A DNA stretch of 26,075 nucleotides from Haplomitrium mnioides. Lineage: Eukaryota; Marchantiophyta; Haplomitriopsida; Calobryales. The DNA is taken from assembly GCA_049999725.1 (NCBI GenBank), contig JBNGIS010017181.1:1-26075 (forward strand), written 5' to 3'. Position 1 is the stretch's first letter. Every line of letters begins with the position of its first letter. Positions 6,403-19,300 of the stretch are shown here, one piece after another. Made by a program: the position numbers and the translations under genes. The notes under the pieces were generated by a model that was given only the letters and a program-made list of their open reading frames with translations, ran no database searches and was not told where the DNA came from.

Positions 6403-9125
6403 GTACAATGTATGGGGAAGCGACTATCCAGATCTAATTGTTGGATCTACTGATGACCAGATTCGACTTGATACCCCAGGGGAGGTATGTTCATTTCATC
6501 AAATTCCTCCCACTTGTCAATTGGATATGCAGAATTGGAATCCTTTGTTTGCCAACAGGACAAATGACTTAAAGTAGATAGTTAAGGTAGTGAATTTATT
6601 TTGTCATCTGGGTTTTTCATGCTCACAGCAATTCATGTGTGGATGACTGGTAGGTATTCTCTTTGCGGAAGCTGCTTCCAACAAGTGCAATTTACGATTT
6701 CAACATTCATGTAATGTCAGCGGCTTTTGGCTTCCTGGATGAAATTTGTTAGGAACCATTGCTTGAGTGGGAGGATGGATCCTCAGAAGGATCCAAGTCC
6801 AGTCCTTCCCAAGGTTCAATCCTGGGAAGGGGGCTCTATTGCAGCTTCCATTTATTTGTTTTGTGGGTAGTTCTACTCTCCACATCTTCATAACTATATA
6901 TTCTCATCAAGGATACAGAGTACATGCCTTGCTATGTCAAAGGGTTCAAGAATGCGTTCTCTTGTCTCCTCATTCTGAGCTTTTACCCATTTTCTACAGG
7001 CATCACGCCCTGCTCTCTTTTAGTACTCGATCAAACTCGGCCAGATTTTCTTTTTAGGCTGTACATTTCCATGTGCTAACACAATAGCATTCCTTTATTT
7101 TACTTTCAAGCATCAAAGGAACAACGGCAGCCAGCAATCAGGCCTGAGACAGACCAGATTTCCTGAGCTGCCGCCAATGCATTCGGAATTCTGTTCCCTA
7201 GGATGCTTTGCTGCCAGGTTGGCTTCCACTTTTTGCTACTCTCCCCGATGAAGAAAACTAATTTGCAATTGAGATTCCCTGCCCATTTCTAGATATTGCT
7301 GATCTTAGGACAAAGCCAAAAGTAGTGATTGAAAGCTTCAAGTAGTTTGTCTTTGCAGCAGACACATTTGTGGCATCAATCTCAAAGCCAGGCTTTTCTG
7401 ATTTTTTCCTGAAACTCATGACCTGCACACTTCTTTGGATTATTTCACATTGTCACTAGGATTGTATTCTACATTGCATTTGGCACTACATTTTAAAGGT
7501 TTGATGCACTGGCGGAAATCTTTTCAGACCTGAGATCTTCACTAATTCTCTGAGTAGTTTTGCAGGTTATGGACTTTCAACCTGGAGAATTTCTTAACGT
7601 TAAGGTATACACTAGTACTCTTTATGCATGAGTAAACTTCGCAACTTTATCTAAGGGACGATGTCTAAAAAATCATGTATGGCAAAGCACAGCTTGTGGT
7701 TAATGTCTTTCTGTACCTGGTATTCATTTCAGTAACTAACTGGCCTTTCAAGAACAATTAAATTTGCTAGGACTTTGTCAACTAGAAACACAAAATGAAC
7801 AAAGAAGGGAGTCCTAATTTGCAGAATGAAAGTAAAGTTTCAGTCAATATTACCAGACATCTTGTCAGGGTTACCGAAAATATAGCTGGCCAACAAACCA
7901 TGAATGATAATTCTCACTTCCATGATGTTTTGTTCTTCCGAGCAGGATGGTAGTGCAAGAAATTGAACCATAGAACCTGTGGTTCTGGTTTCTTGTTGGG
8001 TTTTGGTGGCTTCTCACTACTGAAGTAGGTGTTCTTTGTGATTGGAGACGTAACTCTTAGGATTGCAGATTAAACTGCGATGAGTTAAAACAAAGTCGGG
8101 TTGTTCAATTCATCCCATCAATGGAAACCTTCATAAAGATCATGAGTGGCATGGTGGTAATACTTATCCTGCTGTTGAATATCTGACTTTTATAGGTTTC
8201 TGGAAATCCTTACTCCAGTGGGTCATTTGGCCCCCTACTTCTTCCACCAATATGTAGAAAATACTAATGGGGCTAGCAGAGCAGTGGGCTGCTGTCCTTA
8301 TGGCCCTAGGGCTGGCTCTGGACTTTAATCGAATTCTATTCTATTCTATTTCTATTCTATTCTGTTATGAACAGCTTCTTCGTCCATGTCGGGATCTCAA
8401 TTTGACATTTCTCCCGTCTGGTCTGCCAATTTGGGAAGGGGGAGGCTCGAGGCTTTTTTGCGGCACAGTGATATTTCATTATGTTACCTCCCCTCCTGTC
8501 AAGTTACTCTTGGGTCTCCTTGGTTGCTTATGTCATAAACTTTCAGAGATTCCTCAACTGTGGAATAGTTACCCAGAAAATTAACATGAAAAGTAAATGT
8601 CCGCATTGCTTGCCCAGAATAACGCTGCGAAATGAAATGATTGCCTTTGTAGGAGGTGCACTACAATCAGCATGGGCTACTGCTGTTAGAAGGTCGTGGT
8701 ATCTACCGGCTTGGAGATGACTGGTAACCTGACTACCAGCATGTGACGATGTTATAGCATACAATTTCTTACAAATTTGAGTTCTTAGGGATTATTGAGC
8801 AGGGCGGCGGGGAGGAGCAGGGTCCTCAACGACCAGAGCATTGATGTCTGAGGTTCAGACTATTAGTTTGTACCAGATAGTAAATGCCTTCTTTTTGGTA
8901 TTGTGCAGGCATCCTGTGCAGGCTGGTGATGTCATCTGGATGGCTCCATATGTACCACAATGGTACGTACGCCTTCACGATTACTCCACTTTTCGTTTAA
9001 AGCATGCATGTACTAAGCAGTTTATGTCACCCGTCTCTAGCAGGTATGCCGCACTTGGGCAAACAAGGTCCCGATATATTCTTTACAAAGATGTGAATAG
9101 GGATCCTCTCTTGCATCGCTTTTGA
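6403..9125 (+). CDS. UGLYAH: (S)-ureidoglycine aminohydrolase, C-terminal exons (5' part not in window)
   Basis: Plant enzyme of purine breakdown: it removes ammonia from (S)-ureidoglycine to give (S)-ureidoglycolate in the ER, downstream of allantoate amidohydrolase. It is a two-cupin protein of about 300 residues. Six exons fit by homology and phase: 6403-6484, 6654-6710, 7566-7604, 8653-8723, 8909-8962 and 9044-9125. Together they encode about 128 residues. Pieces: YNVWGSDYPDLIVGSTDD, LDTPGE, VFSLRKLLPTSAIYDFNIH, VMDFQPGEFLNVK, EVHYNQHGLLLLEGRGIYRL, PVQAGDVIWMAPYVPQW, YAALGQTRSRYILYKDVNR. The four Mn ligands known for the Arabidopsis enzyme (E235, H237, H241, Q275) are all there as EVHxxxH and the Q of VPQWY. 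The acceptor before 6403 is phase-compatible with an upstream exon ending in Arg. The N-terminal cupin and signal peptide exons are absent from 1-6402. Confidence 0.93.
6747..6899 (+). repeat. SINE-like repeat in UGlyAH intron
   Basis: Begins TGTTAGGAACC; carries an A-box-like TTGCTTGAGTGG (6759-6770) and, about 43 bases later, a B-box-like GGTTCAATCC (6813-6822). It ends CTATTGCAGCTTCCATTTA...CTCCACATCTTCATAACTA. The first half matches 1320-1402 and the last 60 bases match 3470-3533. The two spaced boxes are the internal Pol III promoter layout of a tRNA-derived SINE. No clear target duplication was found at the ends. Confidence 0.65.
7105..7378 (-). pseudogene. LINE C-terminal zinc-binding (zf-RVT) remnant in UGlyAH intron
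   Basis: On the minus strand from 7375: CHKCVCCKDKLLEAFNHYFW, then LCPKISNI, a stop TAG at 7289-7291, then KWAGNLNCKL and about 45 more residues ending ...SGLIAGCRCSFDA. The C-x2-C ... E-x-x-x-H-x-x-W-x-CP pattern is the zinc-binding region that follows the reverse transcriptase in plant LINEs. The stop is probably a mutated Trp codon (TGG to TAG). Only the C-terminal piece is present, as expected for a 5'-truncated insert. Confidence 0.7.
8264..8371 (+). repeat. LINE/SINE 3' tail with ATTCT microsatellite
   Basis: GGGGCTAGCAGAGCAG...TGTCCTTATGGCCCTAGGGCTGG... CTGGACTTTAATCGA, followed by five or six ATTCT units with one interruption. It matches 3744-3797 in the opposite orientation. It lies in the long intron 7605-8652; the rest of that intron shows nothing else. 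Confidence 0.75.
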
Positions 9126-9757
9126 AGAATTCCAAGGAGGCATAGCAACTCGCGGACAGGAGTAGGAAAGACAAGGTTGGCCCGAGCTGGACTGTCCACA
9201 TTGGGCATCATGTAGTGTTGTTCCCTGTTCATGTTTGCATTTGGTATAGTAAAGATATATCCCTGGATAATTTTTGTTGTAAAAAGGCGTTCTACATATA
9301 CTCTACGAACATTATGTACAAACGTTTTACGCGTTTTCGATTAGTATAAGCGTCCAGGATGTTGGTTGGGAACAAATACAGTACTATCATATACTCGGAC
9401 ACAAGATTGTCTCAACTACTTGGATCGCAATCGATTCGCTAATAGCGCATCTGCAGTACTCTCTTATCCACGTGCTGTTAGCAATGTACTCTGAAGCTTT
9501 TCCTCCAGTGACTACTGTGGATGTGTAAAGTACGCGGTTTCATTCAGACTCCCTTCCACCATCCGATCACCTCGTTCGAACCCGTGCTTTGAGAAAACAT
9601 ATCGTATTGATTGTACTATTCGTCAGGTTCAACGTTGTGCATGTCGTTCTTTTTTTTCTCTTAGTCATGCTTTTCAGTACACATATCCCATGAGTCTCTT
9701 ACTCGAGCTCTTCAAAGGTTACAAAACCAATGCGAAGACTTTTGAGCTAGGATCGTA
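9126..9757. other. Convergent intergenic region (UGlyAH / OXLD1-like 3' ends)
   Basis: About 630 bases between two facing 3' ends. It should hold both 3' UTRs, but no standard AATAAA stands out on the plus strand. AT-rich GGATAATTTTTGTTGT near 9267 could be a poly(A) region. No RNA gene or repeat seen. Confidence 0.4.
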
Positions 9758-10442
9758 TTATTCGGAGCTAAGATCTTTCTTGAGCTTATTGTAGTCTGCT
9801 AGTTCATCATAGTACAAATCCCAGACACAAACTTCACAACCGCTGCCGCAACAGTCCCCCGGAAGGGGTCTCTCTGGCGGTGGCCCCAGTTTATCCTCGA
9901 CGTTTTCTACCTTGGATTTCTCTTTCACAATGTCTTGGTTATTTTCTTTCTCCACTATGACTTCCCGGCTCGAATCGTGCCCATCTTTCTCCATAATCAA
10001 GACACTTCCACCACCAACTGGAGACCGAATCGTAGAATCGAGAACAAAAGTCAGATCTAATCCATGTGAGATAAGAAAACTTCTAAATTCGAAGTGTGAA
10101 AACAACCTGTGATGACACACTGTCAGACGAAGATGATATGCAGGTAGGCAGGGTGTAGAGAGTCTTCGATGGAGTGCAGCTTCCGAATGGGAAATGAGAT
10201 GATGCAAAGAACAAAAACAAGTGGGTACGATATCGAAATTGGCACTAAAACAAGAGACGATAGAACACGCGGTGAGCTTTCTGAACGAGCCCAGGAAGAG
10301 TCTAACCATAGTAATTGCTGCCTCGAACGTGTGGCGTGCTGAAATAAACTTTGCGCCGTGGAAACTGAAGTAAGGTAGAGCTCTGCTGTTGACTCATCTG
10401 TAGAGCCCTAATGAGGTTCGGACGTATGGGAAGGCTCGACAT
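9758..10442 (-). CDS. OXLD1/UPF0651-type small mitochondrial-like protein, two exons
   Basis: Exon 2 (10017-9758) ends with PPPERPLPGDCCGSGCEVCV, then WDLYYDELADYNKLKKDL. This is the Cys-rich oxidoreductase-like domain (PF09791; PLPGDCCGSGC-x-VCVWDLY) of eukaryotic OXLD1/UPF0651 proteins. The reaction is not established for the family. Exon 1 (10442-10307) begins at ATG 10442 and ends TATG|GTTAGA. The acceptor CTCCAG|TTGG at 10018 has the matching phase, giving ...SNYY-V-GGGSVLIMEKDG. The joined protein is 131 residues, close to family size. Exon 1 is rich in Arg, Ser and Leu without acidic residues (IRPNLIRALQ, FPRRKVYFSTPH), a typical mitochondrial presequence with a possible cleavage at RKVYF|S. 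Alternative: an unspliced form starting at ATG 9994, 78 residues. Intron is 289 bases. Confidence 0.82.
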
Positions 10443-11325
10443 GAAGGCTTGAGGTTCGGGGTTTAGCCCTACGTAGCTTCGGCAAGAGGGCAATAACAAT
10501 AGTTCAATTGATGCAACGGCTATGGGCCTGTCTACACTAGTGCGGAAGGGAGAGGAGGAAAGCTGGAGCGAAGGAGAGGTGTTGAGAAGAGCTGAGGTAC
10601 TGCGGTGTAGAGTCGTAACGTCAAGAGTGTTGGCGTTACGAATGCGTTGACTGCAAGTTGGTTGTAGGTGTTATTTTCTTGAATGAGTTGAGGATTTTGC
10701 TAGTGTTTCAGGTTTGTATAGTTTACTGTATGAAGTAAAAATACTGTCTAATGGAAATCAACCGCTAGGCAGGATTGTGTTTAAGGAAGGCGTGTGAATA
10801 AATCCTTTTTTTCCCGTCTTTTTTCCTTGTATGTTTCTCTCTGTCTTGTGATTCCCGTTGTGCTAACAAGTACACCTAGACTTTCGTCACCATTATTGTG
10901 GAGTGGAGAGTAGAGAAATGTGTGTGTGTAATAGATTTTGGAAGAATAGATTGAATTCAGTATTGATTTTTATTTTTAGTTTTATATGCTTATTGCATGG
11001 ATTCCAAGAAACGTTGAAGGTGCATGATTTGGTAAAGAGAAGAGCTGAAAGTTGGCATAGGAGAGTGCCTTTGAGAAGACTGGAATCATCATAGTAAGAA
11101 GATTGAAGAAGGGAGTCTAAGATGGCGCACGCACACACCAAAACATAGTTTGAGCTCATATGTGTGTCGGTCTTTATTTCCTTTCGAGTCAGAATTAATT
11201 TGTCCCTGCCTAGCACCTCATGGAGTCCTGAGGAGATCCGGAGGCTTAGGGTCAATCTGTTGCATCAGGAGATTGTCCTAATTTATCTTTCCTCCTCTGC
11301 GCGGTTCTGTTGAGGAGGAAGTTGG
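10443..11325. promoter_or_regulatory. Divergent promoter region between the OXLD1-like and zinc-knuckle genes
   Basis: About 880 bases between two start codons facing outwards, so both promoters and 5' UTRs should lie here. No clear TATA box near either start. Pyrimidine stretches lie close to the zinc-knuckle start (TTTATCTTTCCTCCTCTGC, near 11282). Several ORFs of 60-120 codons in this stretch show no family features and are treated as chance. Confidence 0.5.
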
Positions 11326-13422
11326 ATGTCGGTGGCGTTGGATACACAGGCAAAACTTGGGATGAGTCTCGACGATCTCGCGTCTCGGTCATCTTCGCGC
11401 CGCATTCAAAGCGGCATTGTAAGCAAGAGGGCTTTTCGACGCAGCATTCCGTACAAAGTATTTCCTCGTGAGAAGAGTGGGTTTCCCCGTCCTCCTGTCA
11501 GGTGATCTTCCCTTTTCCACAGATCTCGACTGCAGCAAGAAGATTGTGGGATGAAGGAAGGATGTGTGTGTGACGCAGTGGAAGGAAGGGAGGGATTTCG
11601 GGAAGGTTTTTTTTATGGCGGGAGTTTGAAGGGTGGCTTTGGAAGGAATGGTTTGGATGATTTCAGTGATGGAGAGTTTCGGGTGAGGTGATTTGAGGGA
11701 AGTCTGTTATTTGAAGGAATGAAAGTTGTCTGGAAGCAAGAAGTGGAGGGAGTTGGGATGTGTTGTGTTAATGGAAGTAATATATTGGGAAAGTCGAAGA
11801 ATGACATAATGAAGTGAATGGATGCTAGTTGTCCGTCTCTTGGTGTGTGCTGCATTCGGGTTGTGGGGCCTTCCTTGTAATTTTTTCTTGTTACATATCC
11901 GAGGGATGTGTTGTGTTGGACAGAGCAAAGTGAAGTGTTACAGGTTCCGTTTGATAGGAACCTTCTTTAAGTGCAGCTCTGATGAGGTGCAGAATACTCA
12001 AGAGATGCCTGCCAGCAAGTCCTGAGGTGACATGCTTGCGTCCTCCTTCATGTCTTTTTCCAAGGAAAGAACAAAATGTGGAACTCTGTATTTTGCTGTA
12101 CAGAGAAGAACCACGAAGGTAACCTTATGTTCATCGAGTTACGCTCGTCTTTCTACTCATGAGATGTAGAGGGGAACATGCGGAGTCGTGCTGAAAAAGT
12201 GTGTTCAAAACCTTGAATCAAACATCTTTTCAAAGTGTCCTGTTATGAGGCCAAATATTACAGCTGACATTCAATGGCATGGAAATTTTATCTTGCCATC
12301 ACTCGTGCACAAGATATCTAGTGGATCCATGGCTGATGTTGAAGACTGTTATACTGCGAACTTGCAGAATTTGACCCTTTCTTCACAGGTTACCGCCTGA
12401 TCTCCGGGTAAAGAGTACTGAGTCAGGGTGTGCAAAGCAGGAGATACACTGCGCAAGCAAAGTGAAACTCAGGTGGACACGGTGCAGGGAGCGTTTCTAA
12501 CTGCACATTGCTTGGGCTGTTACTGAGCCCTGGTTCAAAATTTTGTGAAAGTTTGTGTTGTGATCTGTAGTCTGGAGATCCTGATAATGGGCGTGACACA
12601 AGGTCTTTCTTGGGGCTTCTCACAAATTGTGCTGCATTTTTTCTCAGGCCTCTTTTAGAACTATGCAACAACTGCAGGCGCACCGGGCACTTTGCACGAG
12701 ATTGTCCAAACGCATCAGTTTGCAACAACTGTGGAGTTTCAGGGTAAATAACGTGCTGGTTCTTTATGCTTGTGCTAGAGGCCTTTGGAATATCTATATT
12801 CTGATAGTTTTGTATGTATAGTCTTCAAGGAGTTGGTTAAAATGATTGCTTCTACTCTTACTGTTTTTGTTCTCGGGGATAATGTATTAGTTCTTGTTTT
12901 TGCAGACATATAGCTGCAGCATGCCCAACAGAGCCACTGTGCCGAAACTGCAAGAAACCTGGACACATTGCCAGCGAGTGTCACAATGAACCAGTATGTA
13001 ATATGTGTGGTAAACCTGGACACATTGCCAAAGGGTGTGCAGCCCAGGAAATGGGCCTTCCAAAGTCTCGCCTGTGTAATAACTGCTACCGCCCAGGCCA
13101 TGTGTCAGTGGACTGCCCAAATGAGAAAGCATGCAACAATTGCAGACAGTCCGGTCATTTGGCCCGGGACTGCCTTAACAGTCCTGTCTGCAATGGATGT
13201 AGTCTGCCAGGCCACATTGCTCGAGATTGCCCACGGCTCCCAGTTGGCCCAAGAGTCAGTGAGCCATTTCCGAATATAGTTTGTAGAAACTGCAAGCTAC
13301 CAGGTCACAAAAGCAAGGATTGCCTGCAGGTCATTATCTGTAACAACTGTGGTGGTCGTGGCCACATGGCTGTGGAGTGCCCTTCAGATCCAATGTTAGC
13401 AAGGGGAGGTCGGCGTCGTTGA
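11326..13422 (+). CDS. Nine-zinc-knuckle CCHC nucleic-acid-binding protein (GIS2/CNBP-like)
   Basis: Three exons with consistent phases: 11326-11501, 12648-12743 and 12906-13422, giving 262 residues. The body is nine CX2CX4HX4C zinc knuckles from about residue 65: CNNCRRTGHFARDC, CNNCGVSGHIAAAC, CRNCKKPGHIASEC, CNMCGKPGHIAKGC, CNNCYRPGHVSVDC, CNNCRQSGHLARDC, CNGCSLPGHIARDC, CRNCKLPGHKSKDC and CNNCGGRGHMAVEC. It ends in a basic GGRRR tail. All metal ligands are present. Proteins of this kind (yeast Gis2, animal CNBP, plant homologues) bind single-stranded RNA or DNA and affect translation. The first 58 residues are basic (RRSIPYKVFPREKS) and contain MSLDDL at about 13-18, like the UAP56-binding motif of ALY/REF proteins. 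The start at 11326 was chosen because the frame is open and both ATGs (11326, 11362) are in frame; the second gives a 250-residue form. Confidence 0.9.
11502..12647. other. Long first intron of the zinc-knuckle gene
   Basis: 1146 bases with GT...CAG borders. It contains a purine-rich run at about 11570-11770 and no recognisable mobile element. An open stretch at 12188-12400 has no family signature. Confidence 0.6.
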
Positions 13423-14240
13423 CCGACCTTAGTGCAGAAAGGGAGTGACGGCTGTTAGATCAATCTGTTCAATGAAATCAAAGCAGGCAAGAATTGGGAT
13501 GTGATTTTGTTTCAAGAATTCTTTTACTGACGACACAGTGTTCTCCAGTTTGAAACTGGCATTCTACCCTGAGATTACCAAGTTAATTGTATTCGTACAC
13601 CAAACTGGAGTGTTTTTTATTAGTGTTGTGTGTCGTGTCACAGGCTTGGGTGTTGATTATGGTGGAAAGTGCTTTAAATTCTGGTCTTAAGACGCAGCGT
13701 GTTGGTGATGGAACCGAGTTTTTTATTTCAATACAGTTTGGATCATGTGCCGCTAGTCATAATGGCACATCATCTCTCCAGTTTCATTTTGTCATGTCCT
13801 TCCTTGACTGCCTGAATGTTGGCAGGGCAGTTATACAATTGTAGTCGGCTGCACGTTGGGTTTCCTTCCTTTCGATTACATGCTTCTTTCTTCAATTCAA
13901 CCAGCAACTTCTGTGATTCCCTTCACAGTTCATTTTTGGTGTCTTTAATTATACTTTGCCATAGTGATTAAATAAAATAAATTTCTTTTATACGATTGTG
14001 ACCCTTGGGCCTGGCTTTGTTTATAAGTATGGAAGCTACCATTGTCCAATGTTAAATCAGTTAAAACAATATGACCAACAATCATGTTACGTCCAACACT
14101 AAATCCGGTCAAAGAATATTACCAACAAACATCCATAGCCTTAGCATGTCTGGGAGTGGTGCCAGTCACAGCCACACGTATGTATTCGTCGTGTCTTTAA
14201 CACAATGTATAGAAGAACATGAGAGCAAATGAAAAGAAGG
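13423..14240. other. Convergent intergenic region (zinc-knuckle / aldo-keto reductase 3' ends)
   Basis: Holds the two facing 3' UTRs. The plus-strand AATAAAATAAA at about 13971-13981 is a good polyadenylation signal for the zinc-knuckle gene, about 550 bases after its stop. Nothing else recognisable. Confidence 0.5.
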
Positions 14241-15993
<1,753 letters not shown>

Positions 15994-16317
15994 CTCCGTA
16001 AGCTCTCAGCCGAAGAATGAAGCCAATTGTGTATGAATGCACGAGATAATTGTCACGCAGCTTCAGCTTCAGTTCGGTATCACACTACTTCGCCAACCAT
16101 TTTTATCATTGGTTCTCTTGCTTTCACCGCCGACTCCACTATTATCGCCCCTTCCCCATCCAAGAGATGTACAGCCTACCCGGCCAACCGAGTCCTTGAC
16201 CAGGTGTTTGCTGATGGTTATCATTTTTAACCTATGGAATATTAGTAACTTATGTTAGTGCATACAGTGTTCTCATTCATTGTACTGTACACTGTAGTTA
16301 GTCAGCAGCATTCATTC
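15994..16317. promoter_or_regulatory. Short divergent promoter between AKR and PRD1
   Basis: Only 324 bases separate the two start codons, which face outwards. The segment must hold both 5' UTRs and core promoters. CCAACCATTTTTATCATTGG near 16096 has CCAAT-like sequence on both strands; no clear TATA box at a suitable distance on either strand. Confidence 0.55.
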
Positions 16318-19300
16318 ATGGCGTACAGGGCTGGTTGTGAAAATCAGAAAGTAGAGACTGAAGTAGGGTGTGTGCACGGCCACAGGGCATCGCTCTTGTT
16401 GTGGACAGGGTGTGGCAATCGCATCTGCTTACAGTGTCTGTTGAATTTGTTGGCAGATCCCACATCATTTCTTGTACATCGCCAGCATGCGGTGGCAGAA
16501 TTACTGCTGGCCTTGGAGGACCGCCAATTTTCTACTTTGTTGTTGCAGAGTCATAGTCACTTTTTGGTTTCCCCACTCGCGTCTTCTTTAGCCATTTGTA
16601 AGGATGAAGTATTGGCCCAAGGCATATCGGACCTTGTTCTCGCATTGTGTGACGTCGCTGTGCATGATGGCGGCGTTCTTCTCGACGATTTTATTCTGCA
16701 TGTAGCTCTCCAAATCAGCTCTCGTGCTCTCCAGTGGAATCGAGGTCAATGTTTCACCGTAAGAAACTTCGTTGCACAGAACTTCGATTTGACGTGGATA
16801 AGCTAGATCTCAATGTGAATGTTGACGAATTATGTTTGAATTTCGCTACTACTTGGCAATTGTTTAAAGCAAAGAAGAACGAACGTTTTGCTGTGTTAGT
16901 TATCATACAGTGAATTGAAGATACTCGGACTGGAAGTGCAGATCACTGTGGACAGCATGAACACTTTCATTGAGATGTCTTAATTTGAAATGACATCGTT
17001 AAGATTACATACAATTCAAAACTTAATAGTTTTATACCATGCTTCAATTTGGAGTTGACAAAATCCCGGTCGACGTTTCTCGAGAATGTGCAGCTGCACT
17101 TGATGGGACTTCTGTTAGAGCGCCATTGCAAGCACGACCCTCGAGTGCCATTAGCGATAAAAAACCAGCAGCGCTTCGTTCTCAATCTCGTCACTGGCCT
17201 CGAGCTCCCAGGGTGAGATATGTTTCAGGTGTCCAGCAATGCAATGTTGATACACTGCGTATAAACTCTGAGTTCTCTAAGACTTTACTTCAATGGATTC
17301 CTGGAAATTGCTATTCGGCAAGTGTGCTTTCGATGTCCTTTCGAACATTTGGCCGTTTTCTTACTACTTTGTTAACTTCAGTAACAAGAATGCCTGTGAC
17401 AAGATGAACAGGGATGAGATTCGAGGGGAGATCCTCTTTGCTCTATATAAGCTTTCATCCCTTGACGATGGCATCGATGAGCTCCTCAGCTACTGCCCGA
17501 AGTTGTGTTACATAACTGTTCGGGCACTACTAAAGACGGAAAGTGACGAGCTGAGGGCTAATGGAATTGGTATGGTCCTATGATCCTACTGAGCTGCTTA
17601 AAGAGCAAATTCTAGTTACAGAGTTCAACTGCTAACTATCTCCTTTGTGTTTCGTTCTGCAGCTCTCCTGACTGTTTTAGCTTGCAGATCTATATTTCAC
17701 ATCAAGCTTGAATTGGATGATACACCGGGTGCCGGCGATTTGCCACTTGGCCAGGCAAACCTATGCTTTGTGAGAGAGTTCGCGGAAGCTATGAAGGGAC
17801 CATTGATGTCGTGCGACAATCAAGTTCAAGCCTCTTCGTTGCAATTAATCTGTCTCGCATGTCCTCAGGGAACCTATTTGCGAGACGAACTTAGAGTTCT
17901 TATCGAAGCGGGTCTCGCTGATTATGTCTTCGAGATATTGCGGGTGTCAAGTAAGCTGGATAACGACAACATTATAAAAAGTTGGTGTCTCCGTAATTGA
18001 TTCCTCCTGTTGCTATTTATTAGCATAGAAACTAACAACGTGCACCATGGTCTGGCTGTTCAACTCATTTTTGTGTGCAGACTATGAAGAAAATATTGTG
18101 TCCGTCATCATGCAAGTATTGACCACATTATCAGCAGCAGGAAGTATCTTCAGCGAAAGATTTTCTGTAGGGCTCCTTCCAGTGATAAAAGCGTTGGAAA
18201 AATCCTTCGAGACAAAAATGTACCGAACACAGTCCGATATACTATTCCTAATTTCAGCCGAGCTAAGGCTTCAGCCTGGGGTCATTCCAACTATCCTTGC
18301 TGAGCAGCTTCTTTCACTTCTCACAAATATTCTACAACAACATGCAATGGTGATCGAAGATTTCTTCAGAATTGAAAGCGAATATAGTCTTCCTCCGACT
18401 TTCAATGGTGCATGTTTAACTCTGATGGCCCTGCTCAAAGTTCCATGCTGTGCTAGCCTTCCGAATGTTACTGACATGTATCTAATAGCAGTCACAAGTG
18501 CAATCATGTCTTCGACGGCGAGCTTAAAATGTTCTCAAGATTTCAGTAGCTTGACGTTTTCAACCGGACTCCTAAGAGAATTCTACCTATTCACTCAAAA
18601 ACATGTCGGAGATCAAGGCCATTCTTGTCGTCTAAGAGAGTGCATGACGAAGCTCTGTCAGCAATATCTTCTTACTGTCTTTCCAGAGGACTCTCGAAAA
18701 ACATTACTGGAAGATGAGAATTTGATTTTGACTATCCTCCAAACCTTCACACTGTGTCTACAGGATGAATTACCCAGTACTAAATTATTTGCCAAACAAC
18801 TTGCCGGCATTTGGTTTAACCTCTCCTTTGAGATTATGGCTCGTTTTCCAACAGAACTTTTACAAACAAGCACGTACAGATTCGTAAGTACTCTAGTCCA
18901 GACACTTGTCGGAGGTTGCATGGAACGTTCTACCATGGAGGCTTTCGTGTGTCTCCCACCAGATCCAAACGACTTGCTTGTCGTGCTGGAGCAGAGGAGC
19001 TTGAATCAACATCTGAAATCAGCACACTGTGCAATTATTGCCATTATTTACACCAGCTATATGTATAACGCCAGGTCAGTGAGACTCAAAAACGTATTTT
19101 TGGCAACCTCATTACAAACTGGGAAGAAATTAAAAAACAAGTCAGGAAACAAATCTCTACTGACATTACGTTGTCTGGTGGTAGGCTTACAGAAGAAAAC
19201 ACACTTCTTGCGGCTTTGGACCAGCATCTTTTAGTGAATCATGGGTCATCACTCGAAGACCACTCTTCGGCTAACGTAGCACTCTCCCAATTTGTGACAA

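Noticed and set aside
6747-6830. A tRNA gene (A and B boxes present)
   Set aside because: No cloverleaf with a 7-bp acceptor stem can be formed by eye; it fits a SINE head better.
10893-11255. Minus-strand ORF of 120 codons in the divergent promoter region
   Set aside because: No domain signature and low-complexity composition, with its 3' part (TCFTVT-type, HTHISL) from a GTGTGT tract.
12188-12400. Possible extra exon in the long intron of the zinc-knuckle gene
   Set aside because: No zinc knuckle or family motif, and the exon 1 to exon 2 phase already matches without it.
17039-17407. 122-codon plus-strand ORF over PRD1 exon 2
   Set aside because: The family sequence (LHLMGLLLE, LVTGLELP) is in a different frame and joins with correct phase on both sides.
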